A stretch of 64,000 bases of DNA. It comes from Lycorma delicatula (lineage: Eukaryota; Arthropoda; Insecta; Hemiptera; Fulgoridae). The DNA is taken from the NCBI RefSeq assembly GCF_047948215.1, contig NC_134458.1, forward strand, positions 89,421,260-89,485,259, given 5' to 3'. A program made the translations under genes and the position numbers. The notes under the pieces are model-generated. The model did not search any database. It had not been told where the DNA came from and was given only the letters and a program-made list of their open reading frames with translations. Positions 12,038 through 24,940 of the stretch are shown piece by piece; within the stretch, counting starts at the first letter, position 1; each line of letters begins with the position of its first letter.

Positions 12038-12465
12038 AAATAAATCGATCATCATGGGAATCAATGTTGACAAATGATGCTTACGGATCTAATAGAAACA
12101 GACATCGCTCACATCATTTTTACAACTCTGTACGATGCCAAGATGATTGTCATATTCAATGCTCACATCAGTCAAGGAAAAAATCATATTCTCAATCCTC
12201 TTTGGATATGAATACAGCTGGATTGAATCAGATTGAAGATGAAATCGATTCAGATAGTTATGAATTAGTTGTAACAGTTGCTGAAGTTCACCAATATTCT
12301 TGGATGCTTAACGACTTTGAATATCTTTTAGAATCTTCAAAAATGCATAAAAGTGAACAAGAATCATCAAAAGATAAAAAATTTTGTACCAAATGTAGAA
12401 ATATAAAAGTAAGACGAATGGAACGTAAATTTCATCCTTACAAGAAAAAGTTACAAAACAATTAA
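12038..12465 (+). CDS. Exon 3 (terminal) of the unassigned three-exon gene
   Basis: The acceptor is aattttgtttttcag|AA, and the frame runs 142 codons to TAA at 12463-12465. The exon encodes a hydrophilic region. First comes a His/Arg/Ser-rich stretch with scattered cysteines (RCQDDCHIQC), then an acidic block (IEDEIDSDSYE), then a possible helix (WMLNDFEYLLE). The end is strongly basic, with a CTKC pair and RRMERKFHPYKKK. Two CxxC pairs in the whole protein (CVAC in exon 2 and CTKC here) could bind metal, but they are far apart. The basic tail would suit a nuclear or nucleic-acid-binding protein; that is inference only. The frame upstream of ATG 12067 is open back to the acceptor, so the exon need not start at that Met. 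Confidence 0.6.
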
Positions 12466-12551
12466 AAAGTTACATATTAATAAGTTGTAATTAAGTTATT
12501 TAATAATCTGGAATTTACATATCTTGTTTAGTTAGTGGCATGCAAGACTAT

Positions 12552-12557
12552 AATAAA
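12552..12557 (+). terminator. Poly(A) signal of the three-exon gene
   Basis: AATAAA lies 87 bp after the stop codon of exon 3. A second AATAAA is near 12708. The region is AT-rich, so chance matches are frequent. Confidence 0.4.
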
Positions 12558-15130
12558 CGATACATATACTTCATTAAATATATTTTATAGATATTTTTAA
12601 TTCATTTTGTTTTTAAATATATAACTATTTTGGTTATTAAAATATATACCCAAAAATTATTATAATTATTATTACTTTAAATATAATATATATGTGTTTT
12701 ATATTTATAATAAACTTATAATAAAAAAATTTCTTTTAATTTACAAATCTTTACTTTATTTATTTCATATTTAATTCATTATGTGTACACAATTATAATT
12801 ATACTTCTTATCTGGCAGTTTGGTAATTTTTGGTACAATAATAAACATAGTTAAAAGGCTAATAGATCCATATTTTGTAATTCTTTTTTTTAATTTAATC
12901 ATTGCTACAAAGTAAACATTAATCGCTTAGTCATGATTAATATCTTCCTGTGAGTAACGACGTAACTTTAAATTCATGTTCCTGGGCAAGACAGTAAACT
13001 ACCAGTATTTCCTGTGGTTTTATCAAATCTTATTTCAGTTCTCCTTTTTTTCGTAGTACTTGATCTTTTCTTATGTGAATAAATATTGAGGATAATGAAA
13101 CAACAACATTACTGGTTTCATTTATTATCCAATAGAGCAAGTTAAAATTTACTGAAATTTTTTTGGCTTTCTCCTGCAGTTCATTATTTTAAAAAAATTA
13201 ATATTAAAAATCTTACTTTTAGGTGATACCATTTAATCCACTTTTACTCCAGTGAACATAACCTTAAGTATTATATGACTTGAGTTTAGGTAATTTGACT
13301 TCAGACTATAAACTGATGGTTGTGTGATCTAGGAAGAAAATTAACAATATTTGCAAAAAAAATTGGAAAATGGAATAATGCAAAATAAAAATAGGAAAGA
13401 ATTAGAGCATTAAAGATTACAGGACATGTGAACTGTGAACAACAGCTTAAGAATGTGAAAAATATCAAATACTTTATGAACAGGATTGGTAATATATGGA
13501 TAGGATGTAGTGAATTAAGTGCATGGTTTGTTAATGGTTCTTTATAGGTTTCATGTTGGCACCATCTGGTGGTGACAAAAGGGCTGCTTTCTTGGTAGAC
13601 TGAATCTCTACTCAAGGTTTATCAATATGACACTTTTCCCAATACAGAGATTAACGTTCCCCAACATGCAAAACAATTCAATTAATTTATAGTTCATAAG
13701 TTTGATAATCCCACTTATGAGTTAAAGCAGTGTACATAATAAAGCTTACTTGCTGTATAATGTACTCCTTTCTATTGTTTCACAATAGGAAGAGGTAAAT
13801 TAAATCGTCGCTTTTTATTTTTTGTCCCAGTCTTTGTTATGGCCGTAGTGCTTCTTTCATTTGATTAAGAATGACATGTGTATGCTGATATAACAATATA
13901 TTCACTTCAGTGAAAAAGGAGAGACAGTGGGAAACTACTTCACTCCTCATTTTGCTCAGTAACTGTGGGATAGGATATATTATTTATTTTTGAGAGTAAT
14001 TATGTAATTTTCAGGTGCGACTTATAACTCATATCAAGTAACCTACAACAATTACAGTTACAATACCTGATATACAAAAAATAAGTTTATAAAAATTCTG
14101 TGGAATTACTTTTTATACTTTACAATTTATTATAAAATAATTATTCTTTAAATAATTACAGCTATTAGATTAGGTTGGAATACAATATTTTATTGATATT
14201 GATGATCATAATAGTAATAATAATAACTGCTGAGTGTCATAAAACTTGCACACTAGTTCAGCAAAGATTGCTCCACACCTAAAAGTTCTTTCATATACCT
14301 TTAGTAATAAGGTTTTACAGAATATTTCTATGCAGTGCATTCATTCAGAGACTATTTATATGAATTAATATCTGATTATTTTTTGAGAAGAATCCTTTCA
14401 AAATGGTATTATCATTCCTTCTATAATTCTATCAACAAACTACAAAAAGATTTATCACACTCAAAAAGTGTGTTGTATACATTTAATTAATTTTCAAATT
14501 TACCTCAAAAGATTTTAAAAAAAACATCTTATAATGTATTGATTCATTTTCCTCAGAATTTGCGTACGTACTTTTAATATTTACAGTAAATTTCATCAAA
14601 GTTTAATTAATTACTTTACTCTAAGATAATTATATATAACAAATGAGAAAATTTCCACATAAGCAATTTATTAATTCTTATTTCTGGTAAATCATTCTGT
14701 ATTATAAAACAAAATGCTATATTTTTAATGGTAAAAAGTACGTATTAAAATTCAGTGGTGAATCTATTTTATCCTATTGAATTTTTTTACTTATTAAATT
14801 GAATAAAAATATAGATAAAAAAATATAAATTCAGATAAAGATTGAAACTAATAATAATCCATATTCAAAAACCCAAATGCAAAATTAAATGTAAATCAAA
14901 AGAAAGATCCAGATAGTTTTTCAGATCAGTTAATAGAAGTAAGCCTAGTTGTAATATTTACCTCAAACAATGAAAATAATTTTGCTTTTTTTTTAAGGCA
15001 ATTAACAAATAATTATTTGGTTACTTAGCAATGAACTATTAGTTTAGTTTTTAAATTAAATAATTAATTTAAATTCATTTCCCTCCATGTTTTTTTTTCA
15101 GATTTTATTAGTTTATTTATTATCTTTTAC
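12558..15130. other. AT-rich intergenic sequence
   Basis: No gene or repeat family that I can name. The minus-strand open frame at 13301-13615 is low-complexity and Phe/Ile/Leu-rich, with no domain, and I regard it as chance. Confidence 0.5.
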
Positions 15131-15139
15131 ACTCTGATG

Positions 15140-15260
15140 ACCAAAAAAGCAGAATGGTACCACCTCATCCCTTCATCTCTAAGGTTCAAGATTCCTGGTC
15201 TGGCTTGGTTTTCAGATACTAATTATCTGTCACCCTCACAAAATTATAATTGGGCATAAG
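15140..15260 (+). repeat. Degraded copy of SINE family A
   Basis: The order ATGGTACCACCTC...TTCATCTCTAAGGTTCAAGATTCCTGGTCTGGCTTGG follows the head of the SINE at 5413 with about one mismatch in four. The B-box region (GGTTCAAGATTCC) is best preserved. Confidence 0.5.
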
Positions 15261-15420
15261 TAGATTTATTACAAATGCAAACATATTTTCTACAGCACTC
15301 AATATAAATATACCCAAGATTAATACGTATATAAATTTACATACAAAAATGACACCTGGATTTCTTCATTGATACGCAATAAAATATTTTTTTTAATTTT
15401 CTGTTTTTACCCTATACGGG

Positions 15421-15446
15421 CGTGCGCGCGCGCACACACACACATT
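15421..15446. repeat. CG/CA microsatellite
   Basis: Alternating (GC)n then (CA)n. Confidence 0.9.
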
Positions 15447-15502
15447 AATAGAATAAACAAATAAAATTTATTACGGTTGTAAGTAAAAAAAATCTTTTTT
15501 GT

Positions 15503-15850
15503 CTTCAGTCATTTGGTTTGATGCAGTTCTCCAAGATTCCCTCTATCTAGTGCTATTCACTTCATTTCGGTATACCCCCTACATCCTACATCCCCAACAA
15601 TTTGTTTTATATATTCCAAACACTGCCTGCCTGCACAATTTTTCCTTTCTACCTTTCCCTCCAATACTAAAGCAACTATACCAGGATGCCTTAATATGTG
15701 GCCTATAAGTCTACAACTATAACTATATTTTTCCAAATGCTTCTTTCTTCATCAATTTACCACAACACCTCTTCATTTGTCACTTTATCCACCCATCTGA
15801 TTTTTAAAATTCACCTACAGCACCACATTTCAAAAGCTTGAAAAATTAAT
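15503..15850 (-). mobile_element. 3' end of an RTE-clade LINE
   Basis: The first 330 bp match the 3' end of the RTE element at 46435 onward closely, starting with GTCTTCAGTCATT and continuing through CCAAGATTCCCT and CCTACATCC, in the same (minus) orientation. It is 5'-truncated at about 15850, as is usual for LINEs. It encodes only the last residues of the RT C-terminal domain, with stops. Confidence 0.8.
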
Positions 15851-16889
15851 TCAATTCAGTGGAGTGAAGGAACAAAATTATTAAATTGTAAGCTTTGTGC
15901 TGTAAAATAAAAAAATAACTTTTGATTTGCTATTACTGAATCAGTCATTTTTTCAAAATAGGATGGCTGAAAATTGTATTGGATTTGAATTGTGTCTGCA
16001 CATTTAATCTCTCATTATTATATGTTTATGTATATTATAAAATTTTATATTTATTTATGTAAAAAATAGTCCAATATACTTTTCAACCAAATTCTCAATA
16101 TGAGACAAGTTTAATTAGTCTCAACCTCATACAAGTCTAATTCAAAGAACTGCAAGAAACAAGATTCTCTAACAGCAGTGGGTGAGAATACTAGAATGAA
16201 CCTCTGAAGACAGCTATAGGAGTGACTGAAAATATTATTATGTAAGTTTTGAACATTTTATATTTATTTGGTTTAATGTTTAACAATTTATAGTTTTTGA
16301 TAATTTTCATCCCTCAACCACTGTACAGGAATGCCTAATAAATATACATAAAATTTGTATCTGTTAAACAAAGACCATATAATTTAGAATTTAAAAAAAA
16401 TATTTTTAACTTAACAGAATGATATTGGTTCTGTAGACTAAAAACTTTTAATTTTACTTTAAATAACTTGACAGAAAAATCTTTTAAATGGATTGTTAAT
16501 TGATTAATCATTGCGATAGAAGCTAATGGTCTTTTATAAATGCTTATTCTTCATATGCCAAAGCATTATGCTGCAATATGTAAAATTAGTTCTGTTGCCT
16601 GATTTGATAACTACGGAACAAATTCAAGAGACCCTGCATTTTTATGTAGTGTACATATATATGTTATTGGCAAAATTTATCTATTACATATTTACAGGAG
16701 AAAATTTCATTACCAATAGTAGTTCTTATGAAAAGTTTCAAGCTTTATCTTGTCACTAATACCTACAGAATCGTAGAATTTTGTATACTGTATATTATTT
16801 ATATTTGTATATTATTTATATTACTTAGTGATAGTACAGGAAGAAAGTATTCAGTAAGAAGAAGGAATTACTATGTCGTAAATCCCTGC

Positions 16890-17290
16890 ACTTAGAGTTA
16901 AGGAAGAGGTTAGTTCAATTTTTTTTGTTGTATGGAAGTGTCACATGGATGATGAGGGAGAGGGAGGAGAATGGAGAAAGTAAGATGAACAGATAAAGTG
17001 AGGAATGAGGAAGAAATAAAACAGATTAAAGAAGAAAGAGCACTTATATGGGGAGTACACAAAACAAAAGGAAATCGCGATTAGTACATGTGGTTAGAAG
17101 AGAGAGAATCTTGATGACTGCATTGAAAGATTCAGTAGGAGAAAGGAAGAGAGAAAGAAAAAGGACGAAGTTAGTAGATGAGATGAAGACTGTAAACTAC
17201 AAGGAGACAAAGCAGAAGGCTTGGGACAGAAATGGATTGAGAGAGAAGTGACATAAGGAACCTGACACCAGGCAGAACACTTGATGATGA
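16890..17290 (+). mobile_element. 3' fragment of another RTE/I-like LINE with TGATGA tail
   Basis: In + frames one reads LLYGSVTWMM, a form of the LYGSETW motif. Then HVVRRERILMTAL with a run of basic residues corresponds to the GHVLRR...LEGxVEGRRxRGRP block near the end of RTE-type ORF2. It closes with ACCAGGCAGAACACTTGATGATGATAA, a short TGATGA tail. It differs from the RTE element at 46423-49998. Confidence 0.55.
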
Positions 17291-17334
17291 TAACATAATA
17301 GTAAAATTAATAAATTAAGATAAGTTAGAAGATA

Positions 17335-18600
17335 GATATCATTATCGACCATAACGTCGACGTACAGCTCATCATCAGCTGCCAGGCGGCAACGAAACAA
17401 ATATTGGTTTAAATTTACATGGTTGGAGAGCACTCGGGCTTCCGTTGCCCTTAAAAACGAAGGAGAGGCATACAATCCCCACAGATCCGGTATAAATCTA
17501 TACAAGGACCTTCCCTTAGTCGTGCCGTGCCATTCTTGCTGCCATACTTCCATCGCGAGGCTGTAAAACCTCCTCTGCAGGCGGGAGATGGGCAACTGTT
17601 CGAAATTTAGAAACGGTGCATTGAGATCACCGTTCCGCTCCGGTACAGGCCCGGCTCGAAACCGCATCCCAAATACCTCGGCCTCCCTGCTTCTTCGCCT
17701 GTTCTCGGTCTTCCAGTTGCGGTAGTGAGTTACCACAAACTAACAGGAGACAGTCATCCGCGAAAGCCTGGGCTGTGCCCCTTCTGGAAATGCCAGTCCC
17801 AAAAATCCATAGAATACCAGGTTCCACAGCAAGATCGAGAACGGAACCCTGCAGGGTTCTCCTGATGACGGACTTTTCCAGAACTAGGTGCGCATCGTTA
17901 AACAGAGCTGTGTGATCAGACAGGTAGTTACGTACTATGGCCTACAGGGCTACGGGAACATTGTGGCGTTCCAACTCATATAGGAGAGAACTCCAACACA
18001 AGGAAGGAAATGCCATGTCAATAAAAACTGCCAAAATATATTTAGTCGGTGCTTTCCATCTCGGCAAGAGCATTTAAGACGTAATCCTCGGTGCCAAGCC
18101 CTTTCATGAACTGGCCTCGATTTAGAAGTGAGTTCATATCGATGTTTTTCCAGAGCCGTTCCACAACCAGCCTTTCAAGCAACTTGCCGATTACAAGCAA
18201 GAGGCTGATGGGTTGATAACTGACCTCACTCGGAGTTTTCCTGATTTTAAGAGCACCCTTACCAAAGCCACCTTCCAACAAGTCAGAAAGCAACCCCAGC
18301 TTAGACACCCCGAGAATAGCCTGACAAGTGGCTCTCTTACTACAGGCAGCAGATGATAAAAAATATTCGGATCAGTTGGTCAATCTCCGGTGCCTTTCTC
18401 AGTGCCATTCAAGAAACCACTCGGTCTATATGTACGGGTTCCACAGTCCGTACGCCAGGAATGGTGTCTCACCCGCCCTAACGCTAACTTCTGCTTCACC
18501 ATCCATCATCCTCCTTCATCTGGAAACAGAGTATCCAAGAACGCCTGGTAAGTTGCCACAGATGTTAAAGCGTGGTCACGACCACCAAACCCGCATCGAA
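17335..18600 (-). mobile_element. R1-clade LINE fragment
   Basis: Read on the minus strand from about 18560 down to 17340. The RT finger region (SYQPISLLLVIGKLLERLV, then NRGQFMKGLGTEDYVLNAL) is at 18308-18042. A palm region follows, with LQGSVL in place of the PQGSVL box, and AFADDCLLLV at 17780-17750 carries the FADD box. The C-terminal domain at 17736-17340 has WQQEWHGTTKGR and YRFIPDL, typical of R1-clade elements. Stops and frameshifts break it throughout. It is a different lineage from the elements at 1-2085 and 34699-39715. Confidence 0.75.
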
Positions 18601-18840
18601 CACTGAACTTACGGTATATAATTTATTAATTTATTTTATAAATTGTTGTTTATAAACATTTAAGAAAAAATCTTATGGATTTTTGAAGGGCAGTATGTTC
18701 GATCATGTAAGCATGTTCTTTATTCTTGCTCTTATTTGTTGGTGTTGCTGCATCCTATTACAGCTAAATATTAACTAATAATCCCTTTCTTTTATTTAAT
18801 TTTTTAATTGTTTTTATTATTTACACGACTGCCCAAAAAG

Positions 18841-19277
18841 GAGTGCAATGTTTATAGGGTGTGTGTATGTATGTATGTATGTATGTTATTCCACTGCAGC
18901 AGCTCAACGGCCGAAACGATTTAGATCAATGACTCCGCGTTGGAATCCTTACGTTTCTGGGCGTCTCATAGGCTATATAAATATATATATATAACTGGTG
19001 AGGTGATGCGAGCACCTCCTCGTGCGAGGCTAAGCCAATCATCACCATCAGCTGGTAACAAACGGGATGCATCTGGGGCGCTGTTTTAGGAGGTTCTCTT
19101 ATAATATCTTTACAAACAATCAAAATTCAAACGGGGTATTAGTTAATATGTTGAAGGCTAACTTTTGCACGCATCAGGTACACTCTATCTAACAGATCAC
19201 GGTTATTCGTAAATGTTTTTATATCTTCGCAACCAATCTTCCGATTTTCAAAATTGAAACGGGGTATTTCCTAGTAT
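18841..19277 (-). repeat. Helitron-like dispersed repeat
   Basis: The 285-bp portion 18993-19277 is an inverted copy of 30453-30747. Both contain CTAG next to AAATACCCCGTTT and an end with GAGGTGCTCG..TCACCTCACCA. The left part carries a GTAT tract (18863-18890) and a block reading CAGCTCAACGGCCGAAACG, a layout I associate with Helitron termini. Its kin at 30453 lies beside a PIF1-helicase remnant. The Helitron label is inference; no 3' CTRR hairpin was established. Confidence 0.45.
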
Positions 19278-19280
19278 GAT

Positions 19281-19904
19281 ACAGAATCACGATGAACCTA
19301 ACCAGAACAAAATTTTTGTCAGCAATGTTTTTTTGGCAGTCGTGTTTTTAATTTTAACTAATTATCTCTTATTTGGTGCTGATAATCTCTATTGGTTAGT
19401 GTATTATTCTTTCTGTAATTTGCTATTCTAATCAAGATTTTTTAATATATTCTTTGATTCTTCCAGGTAAACGCTGAAAATTCCTTTTTTTTATCCGTGG
19501 AAAAAATATAATTCCTAACGCCGTTAACTATGTTTTAATCTGAAAAATTAATAATTTTTTTAATTACCAAGAAAATCTTCAATAATTGAGAAACTCCTTC
19601 GAAATTTTATCCAAATGTAAATAGTAAAACAAGCATATTAATTAAATAGGTTTTTTAAAAAGAAATTTTTGTTGGTAAGCAATTTTTATTATAAACACAA
19701 CGATAAAAGACCTTAGCACGGAGTTAAATGTTGAAATATTCACATCCTTTTGATTATTTAACATCTCAGTCTACGACATTTATTTTATTTTCCAACGTAT
19801 TTTATTTTCTAGGAAAATAGATAAAAAACCAAAGTAGATAATAAAACCAAAGTGTAAAAATGCTTTTCAGATTTATCATTGCAGGAGTTAAATTTCAAGC
19901 TGTT

Positions 19905-19947
<43 letters not shown>

Positions 19948-21745
19948 AATTTTTTTTAAAAGTTTTAAATGCGAATTCCTTCAACATAAACAACCCATAG
20001 ACATGATTGGAAAAAGAAGTCAACTAATAATAATAAACAAGTCTAATCTATCTATACCTTAAAACTGATAATTCTGCGATTATTTTTATTATGCTTTATG
20101 TTTTTGCTTCTATTTTTTTTTTAAAGAAATCTTTCACATTGACACCACTATAATCAATCAACTAAATGTAATTTACATCAGTACTGCTCACGCACTGATA
20201 ACAAGAAGATCGACATTTCAATTATACTGACGGATAAATTATTTTTCTTTAAAATCGTTACATCTTTTTTAACACATTACAATTGACGCTTTCCTCCTTT
20301 TATCTGCTGGATAGTCTAACTGAAAGTTGAACATGGTAATTATAGAATATCATTTATTTTTAATTATTTATTATTTTTAAAAAAATCAAAATTTTTATGA
20401 TATATACACATTATATTTTACTAAAACCACACATAAAATTTTTATTATCATTTTACCATATATTTGTCATAGGAATATTTTCTCCTACATGTTTCGGCGA
20501 ATCAATGTATCTGTATCATCAAGGTATGAACATTTTTCATATCACATTCACTTGGACTTATACACAAAAAACACATAAGAATATATATACAAAAAGCACG
20601 CAAAATTTCCGTGTTTTGCTATCGAAGTTTAGGCGTGAATTATTTATATATTAGTTTAAAATAAAAGAAAACTAAAATACCACCATCCGATGTCAAATTA
20701 ATGGTAACTCGAAAAATAATACGAATTTATGATTAATTAAAGAAAATTATCAAAACTTTTATTAATATTTTTAGTAAGAATGAAATTTAAAAATTGAGAT
20801 TCACTTTTAAAAAAATAAAATAAATACAAATGGTGATTTTTATCAGTCAAGTTTATTCAGAAATAAAAAATCTATTTTACTAGCAAAAATTAACTTCCTA
20901 AAATAAATTACTTTTATTATTTTAAAAGTGTAATTATTAAAAATATGATAACATTGTTAGAAATAAATCAGGAAAATAGTAACACGATTAGCTTTGATGA
21001 AAAATTTAACAATTTTCTTAATATTTTTTTTTCCAAAAAAGCTTTCATTTTAACTTACCCTTTAATAAAAAAAGAAACAGTTTAAACATAAAAAGAATAC
21101 ATTGATTATAAAGGAATTGTAAACTCTACCCTAAGAAATTTATGAAATTTCTAAATATAATTTGATATTTTCCAAAATTATTTGAAAAATTACAAAAAAA
21201 TTGTATGCTATAATTGTTCCTAATACTAAAAGATTATAATACGATCATTTAATATGTAATTCACAGGAGTTCACTATTTCAGTACCGGAACGTTTGATTT
21301 TGTAATATAGCAGACCGCAAGAATACGGTCCACAGGATCAGGCGTCTGGCTACATCGCATTGTTATGAAAAATGCTTATTCATTTCGATGTTTCCGTTGA
21401 TATAAATTAAACTTATATTTTTCACGTCAAATATTTAACTTTTTTCGAGAATTGGATTTTTAGCGATTTATTTTGTCGCCGTTTGCCTACGGATATCCAA
21501 AATCATAGACCATTTTCTGTGCTGTCTGATTTTTATAATTTAGATTGTATGTTTTATCGGGTTTAATTTTTTTTTTAATTTATATGACAGGACAAACTTT
21601 TTCTCCCAAAAAGCAATTCCGGAACGGCGTTCCGGCATCAGTGAATCCTTCCTAACTCAGACAATAAATCTAAAACTATATAGGGAATTAGCAAAAGTGG
21701 AAGCGGATTTGGGAATAAAACAGGGTAAATAACTTTAAAAACACA
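19281..21745. other. AT-rich sequence with one CA microsatellite
   Basis: A (CA)n tract of 18 units lies at about 19908-19943. No other feature is recognised. The open frame at 20397-20654 has no recognisable domain and I treat it as chance. Confidence 0.5.
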
Positions 21746-21749
21746 ATAG

Positions 21750-23770
21750 AAAGATTCTACTTTAGCTCTCACAGCCCCTACCAGGTAGCAGAAGAGTTTA
21801 ATAATTCCTTTTCCAGTACAGTATTTTAAATAATAATAACAATAATGATTTTGTTAATGTATCGCTATGTTTATTTTCCGTTGATACCCAGGAAGCTTTA
21901 AAAATTTGTATTGTAAATGTAAAGAGTAGACATTCAGCGGATATTGATAAAATTCCTGCAGTATTTAAATTCGTTCCTCTTATAAATTCAATTAACAACG
22001 ATTCTTTCAATAACGGAGTATTTTTAACCTTTTTAAGACTTCAGTTTTTATAAGCTTTCTTAAGAAATGTTCAGCAGTTAATTTACAAAATGATAGGTCA
22101 AATTCATTATTATCCTATTCGTTATTTTCTAAAATACTTTTTAAAAATTATGTAAAACAAACTTTAAACATTTCTCCGAAAGCAAACGTAATCATAAACT
22201 TTCAGCGTGGTTTCAGGAACAAAATTGTCTACTGACACAACCATTTCTCAGTTTTTAGAAAATATTTTAAATACCGCGGATTTTTGGCCGGTCTCCGTGG
22301 CGCTAGTGGTAGCGTCTCTGACTTTCATCCGGAGGTCCCGGATTCAAATCCCGGTCAGGCATGGCATTTTCATACACGCTACAAATCATTCAACTCATCC
22401 TCTGAAGCAATACTTAACGATAGTTCCGGAGGTAAAAAAAGGAAAAATTGGATTTAGTTCTACATTTTTTACCGATGAAACAATTTAGTAGCTAAAGTAT
22501 CAGAGAAGTTGCTTACACTTTGTTAATAATACCTTTCTAAATTTAAAAGGGTAGTCCAAATTTCATCTTTTCATAAAAATACGTATATAAAATGTAGATC
22601 CTCACTTCAAGATATATAACGCGGATTGCCACAGGGAGTGGCATCGATCCCGTCTTATTATTATTATCATCTGCTTATTTGCTTCAAAATCTTAAAAATA
22701 TTCATCTTTTAAAAATATATTCAATCGTAAACAAGTAGTTGAAATCTAATCTTTCGATAAGAATACGAATGTAAAATTTAGGTCCTCACTTCAATATGTT
22801 GAACGCGGTGTACCACAGGTAATTTACTCAGCGTTACCTTAATTTTCTTATTGTTTATTATTGACCTACCTCAAAATCTTGAACCATTCATTGTTCTCTT
22901 CTTCGCAGATGTCTCTACAGATAAAGTATCTGTATCCAAAGATAAATGCTTTCAAAGGACTATAAAGTTCTACTTAGCGGTCCAAAAGGTGTTCCACTGG
23001 TTGGATTGTAATCATGTAACTTTAAATATGGATAAAACCGTCGCAATATGCTTCTCAAGTAGACGTAATAATGCTAATCTCGTGGAAAGAATTCCTGTTA
23101 GTGATTATGATAGCATTAATCGTGCAAATAAAGTGAAATCTCTAAATGTTAGAGATTAGATGACAAAATTTTTGTTCTCTTGAAATCAAACGAAATTCGT
23201 TTACAAATAAACCAAACAGTATTTTTTTGCTTTGAAACGCGTTAATAAAACGGCTTGTAATTATTATTAAATATTTATTATGCTTAAATATGTATACTCC
23301 TGTTCGAATTATATCATATCTTGGGGCTTCTTCTAAAAATCAGAACGTCAAGATACAAAAATGAGTTAACAAATCATTGTTTAGCGCCCATAAGTAAGAA
23401 ACATGTAGACTTGACATTTAGGTAGTAAAAAAAAAAAAAAAAAAAAATGTTCGTTGTCTTTAATTTATGATCGTGCAATCTTTGCTAAAAAGAAAAGTTA
23501 TTTCATCTAAAAATAAAAATATTGGCTCCATCAAACGACACGACGGAACTATTTTCGTATAATTCAACATGATACTTCTGTTTACAAGAAACAGCTTTGG
23601 GTTATCCCTTCTGTTGTTATTTTTAATAAATTACCAAAGCATTTAAAAAACGTTTCCTACAACTTTATTTAAATTAAAAAAAAAAATTGTTTAATAGAAA
23701 CAATATTACTGTATTCTTGACTTGATCTATATATGTATTACTACGCACCAATAAGAATAAAAAAAAACAA
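21750..23770 (+). mobile_element. Heavily decayed jockey/CR1-like LINE
   Basis: Scattered blocks keep the order of a LINE RT. ADIDKIPA lies near 21935, and NNGVFLTFLR with a decayed IPIFKKG region near 22010. INFQRGFRNK is near 22195 and LSTDTTISQFLE near 22225. The PQG-box region occurs twice (see the duplication finding). FADVSTDK is near 22905, then HWLDCNHVTLNMDKTVAICFSS at 22995-23060. A late SCSNYIISWGFF block is near 23300. It ends in an A-rich tail about 23750-23780. A family-A SINE lies inside. Every block is separated by stops or shifts. Confidence 0.6.
22286..22449 (+). repeat. tRNA-derived SINE, family A, with conserved tail
   Basis: The head matches the copy at 5413: A box TGGCGCTAGTGG, B box GGATTCAAATCCC, then GGTCAGGCATGG. 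The 3' part contains TCATCCTCTGAAGCAATAC, then TTCCGGAGGTAAAAAAAGG. This tail is shared with the other SINE family at 47510 and 50417. It interrupts the decayed LINE at 21750-23770. Only a 6-bp flanking repeat (GGATTT) is visible, which is weak. Confidence 0.8.
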
Positions 23771-24101
23771 AAAAAAAAAAACATTTATTCATTTATTATC
23801 ATATTCAACAGGAAATAGCTATTTATTAGAAATTGAAGATCTACACCGATGATATCGAAGAAAGAAAGGAAATATGATATCGGAAGTCTCATATACGTAA
23901 ATAGAAATAAATTAATCTGAATAAATTAAAAAATAAATGCGATTAGCTCTTCATTATCAAGCAACTGTTTCTGCAAAGATATTGCCATTATATTGTACGT
24001 TTAAGTAACGATGTACAGTGGCGAACAAATTAATCCGAACACAGTATTTTTAACATAAAATTTTATTTTTAAAAGAAAAAATCTGATGTGGACATCACAT
24101 A

Positions 24102-24762
24102 ACTTCCTTGTACGCCTATTAAATTACATTTACACTTTTTTTTTAATATGAAAAGTAAATAAAATTTTATTTCATTATTAACTTCTGATATTTTTTCCTT
24201 TTTTTTTTAATTGTTATTAAATTATTATTTATGGTACAAATTATTTTACTACCAGAGGTTAATGAATTATCAACTTTAAATTAAAAAAAAAAGTTAAAAA
24301 AAAGGAGATGAAGTCTGATTCGAACCGATGTGTCTTTCCCTGTAAGATCCAAATATTTCATTATTTAAAAGTTTGTTTGGCTATAACTCTGGAACCAATG
24401 AAAGTAAATACCACTTATTATACAGTTAAAAAGATCTCAATGAGGGCTTATTACTGCAGTTATGAAAAAGTCCAAAATCCAGATTCTTTTGGATTTTGAG
24501 CTTTTTTTTAACACTTTTGGTTCAGTCGATTGCATTCAAAAGGGGAGATGCACAACTAGATATTAAAACAGTCCTAAATCCAAAATTTTAACATTCTACG
24601 GCTAATCGTTTTTGAGTTATGCGAGATACATACGTACGTATGTACAGACGTCACGCTGAAACTAGTCAACATGTATTCAGAGATTGTCAAAATGGATATT
24701 TCCGTTGAAATCTGAAATTTTTCGAAATCATAATACTTCCCCTTTACTGCGTACAAGGAAGT
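24102..24762 (-). repeat. 661-bp inverted-ended repeat inside the Tc1 element
   Basis: It begins ACTTCCTTGTACG at 24102 and ends with the reverse complement CGTACAAGGAAGT at 24762. The 13-bp perfect ends suggest a non-autonomous DNA element. It contains a block reading GATGAAGTCTGATTCGAACCG (24308-24328) and a later TTACGTACGTATG-like segment (about 24628-24645), and no transposase. A related fragment starts at 5075. It must be younger than the Tc1 element it interrupts. Confidence 0.65.
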
Positions 24763-24940
24763 AAAATTGTTTAATAGTCAAACTTATTCAAATTTAATAA
24801 TTTATGTGACCTCCTTTGTTTTTTTATTATCTCATTAATCCTTTTTGTATTGATTCCACTAAGGTAGAACAATAATTTTTGATTTCTTCATCTCGAAACC
24901 AAACTTGAACACTGAATTAATGTCAGTTTTGTGCTACAAT

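Noticed and set aside
16526..16759. 77-codon open frame with hydrophobic residues
   Set aside because: The composition is what AT-rich DNA gives by chance, with no flanking gene signals.
17048..17251. 67-codon basic open frame as a possible small protein
   Set aside because: It is the C-terminal part of an RTE/I-like LINE fragment.
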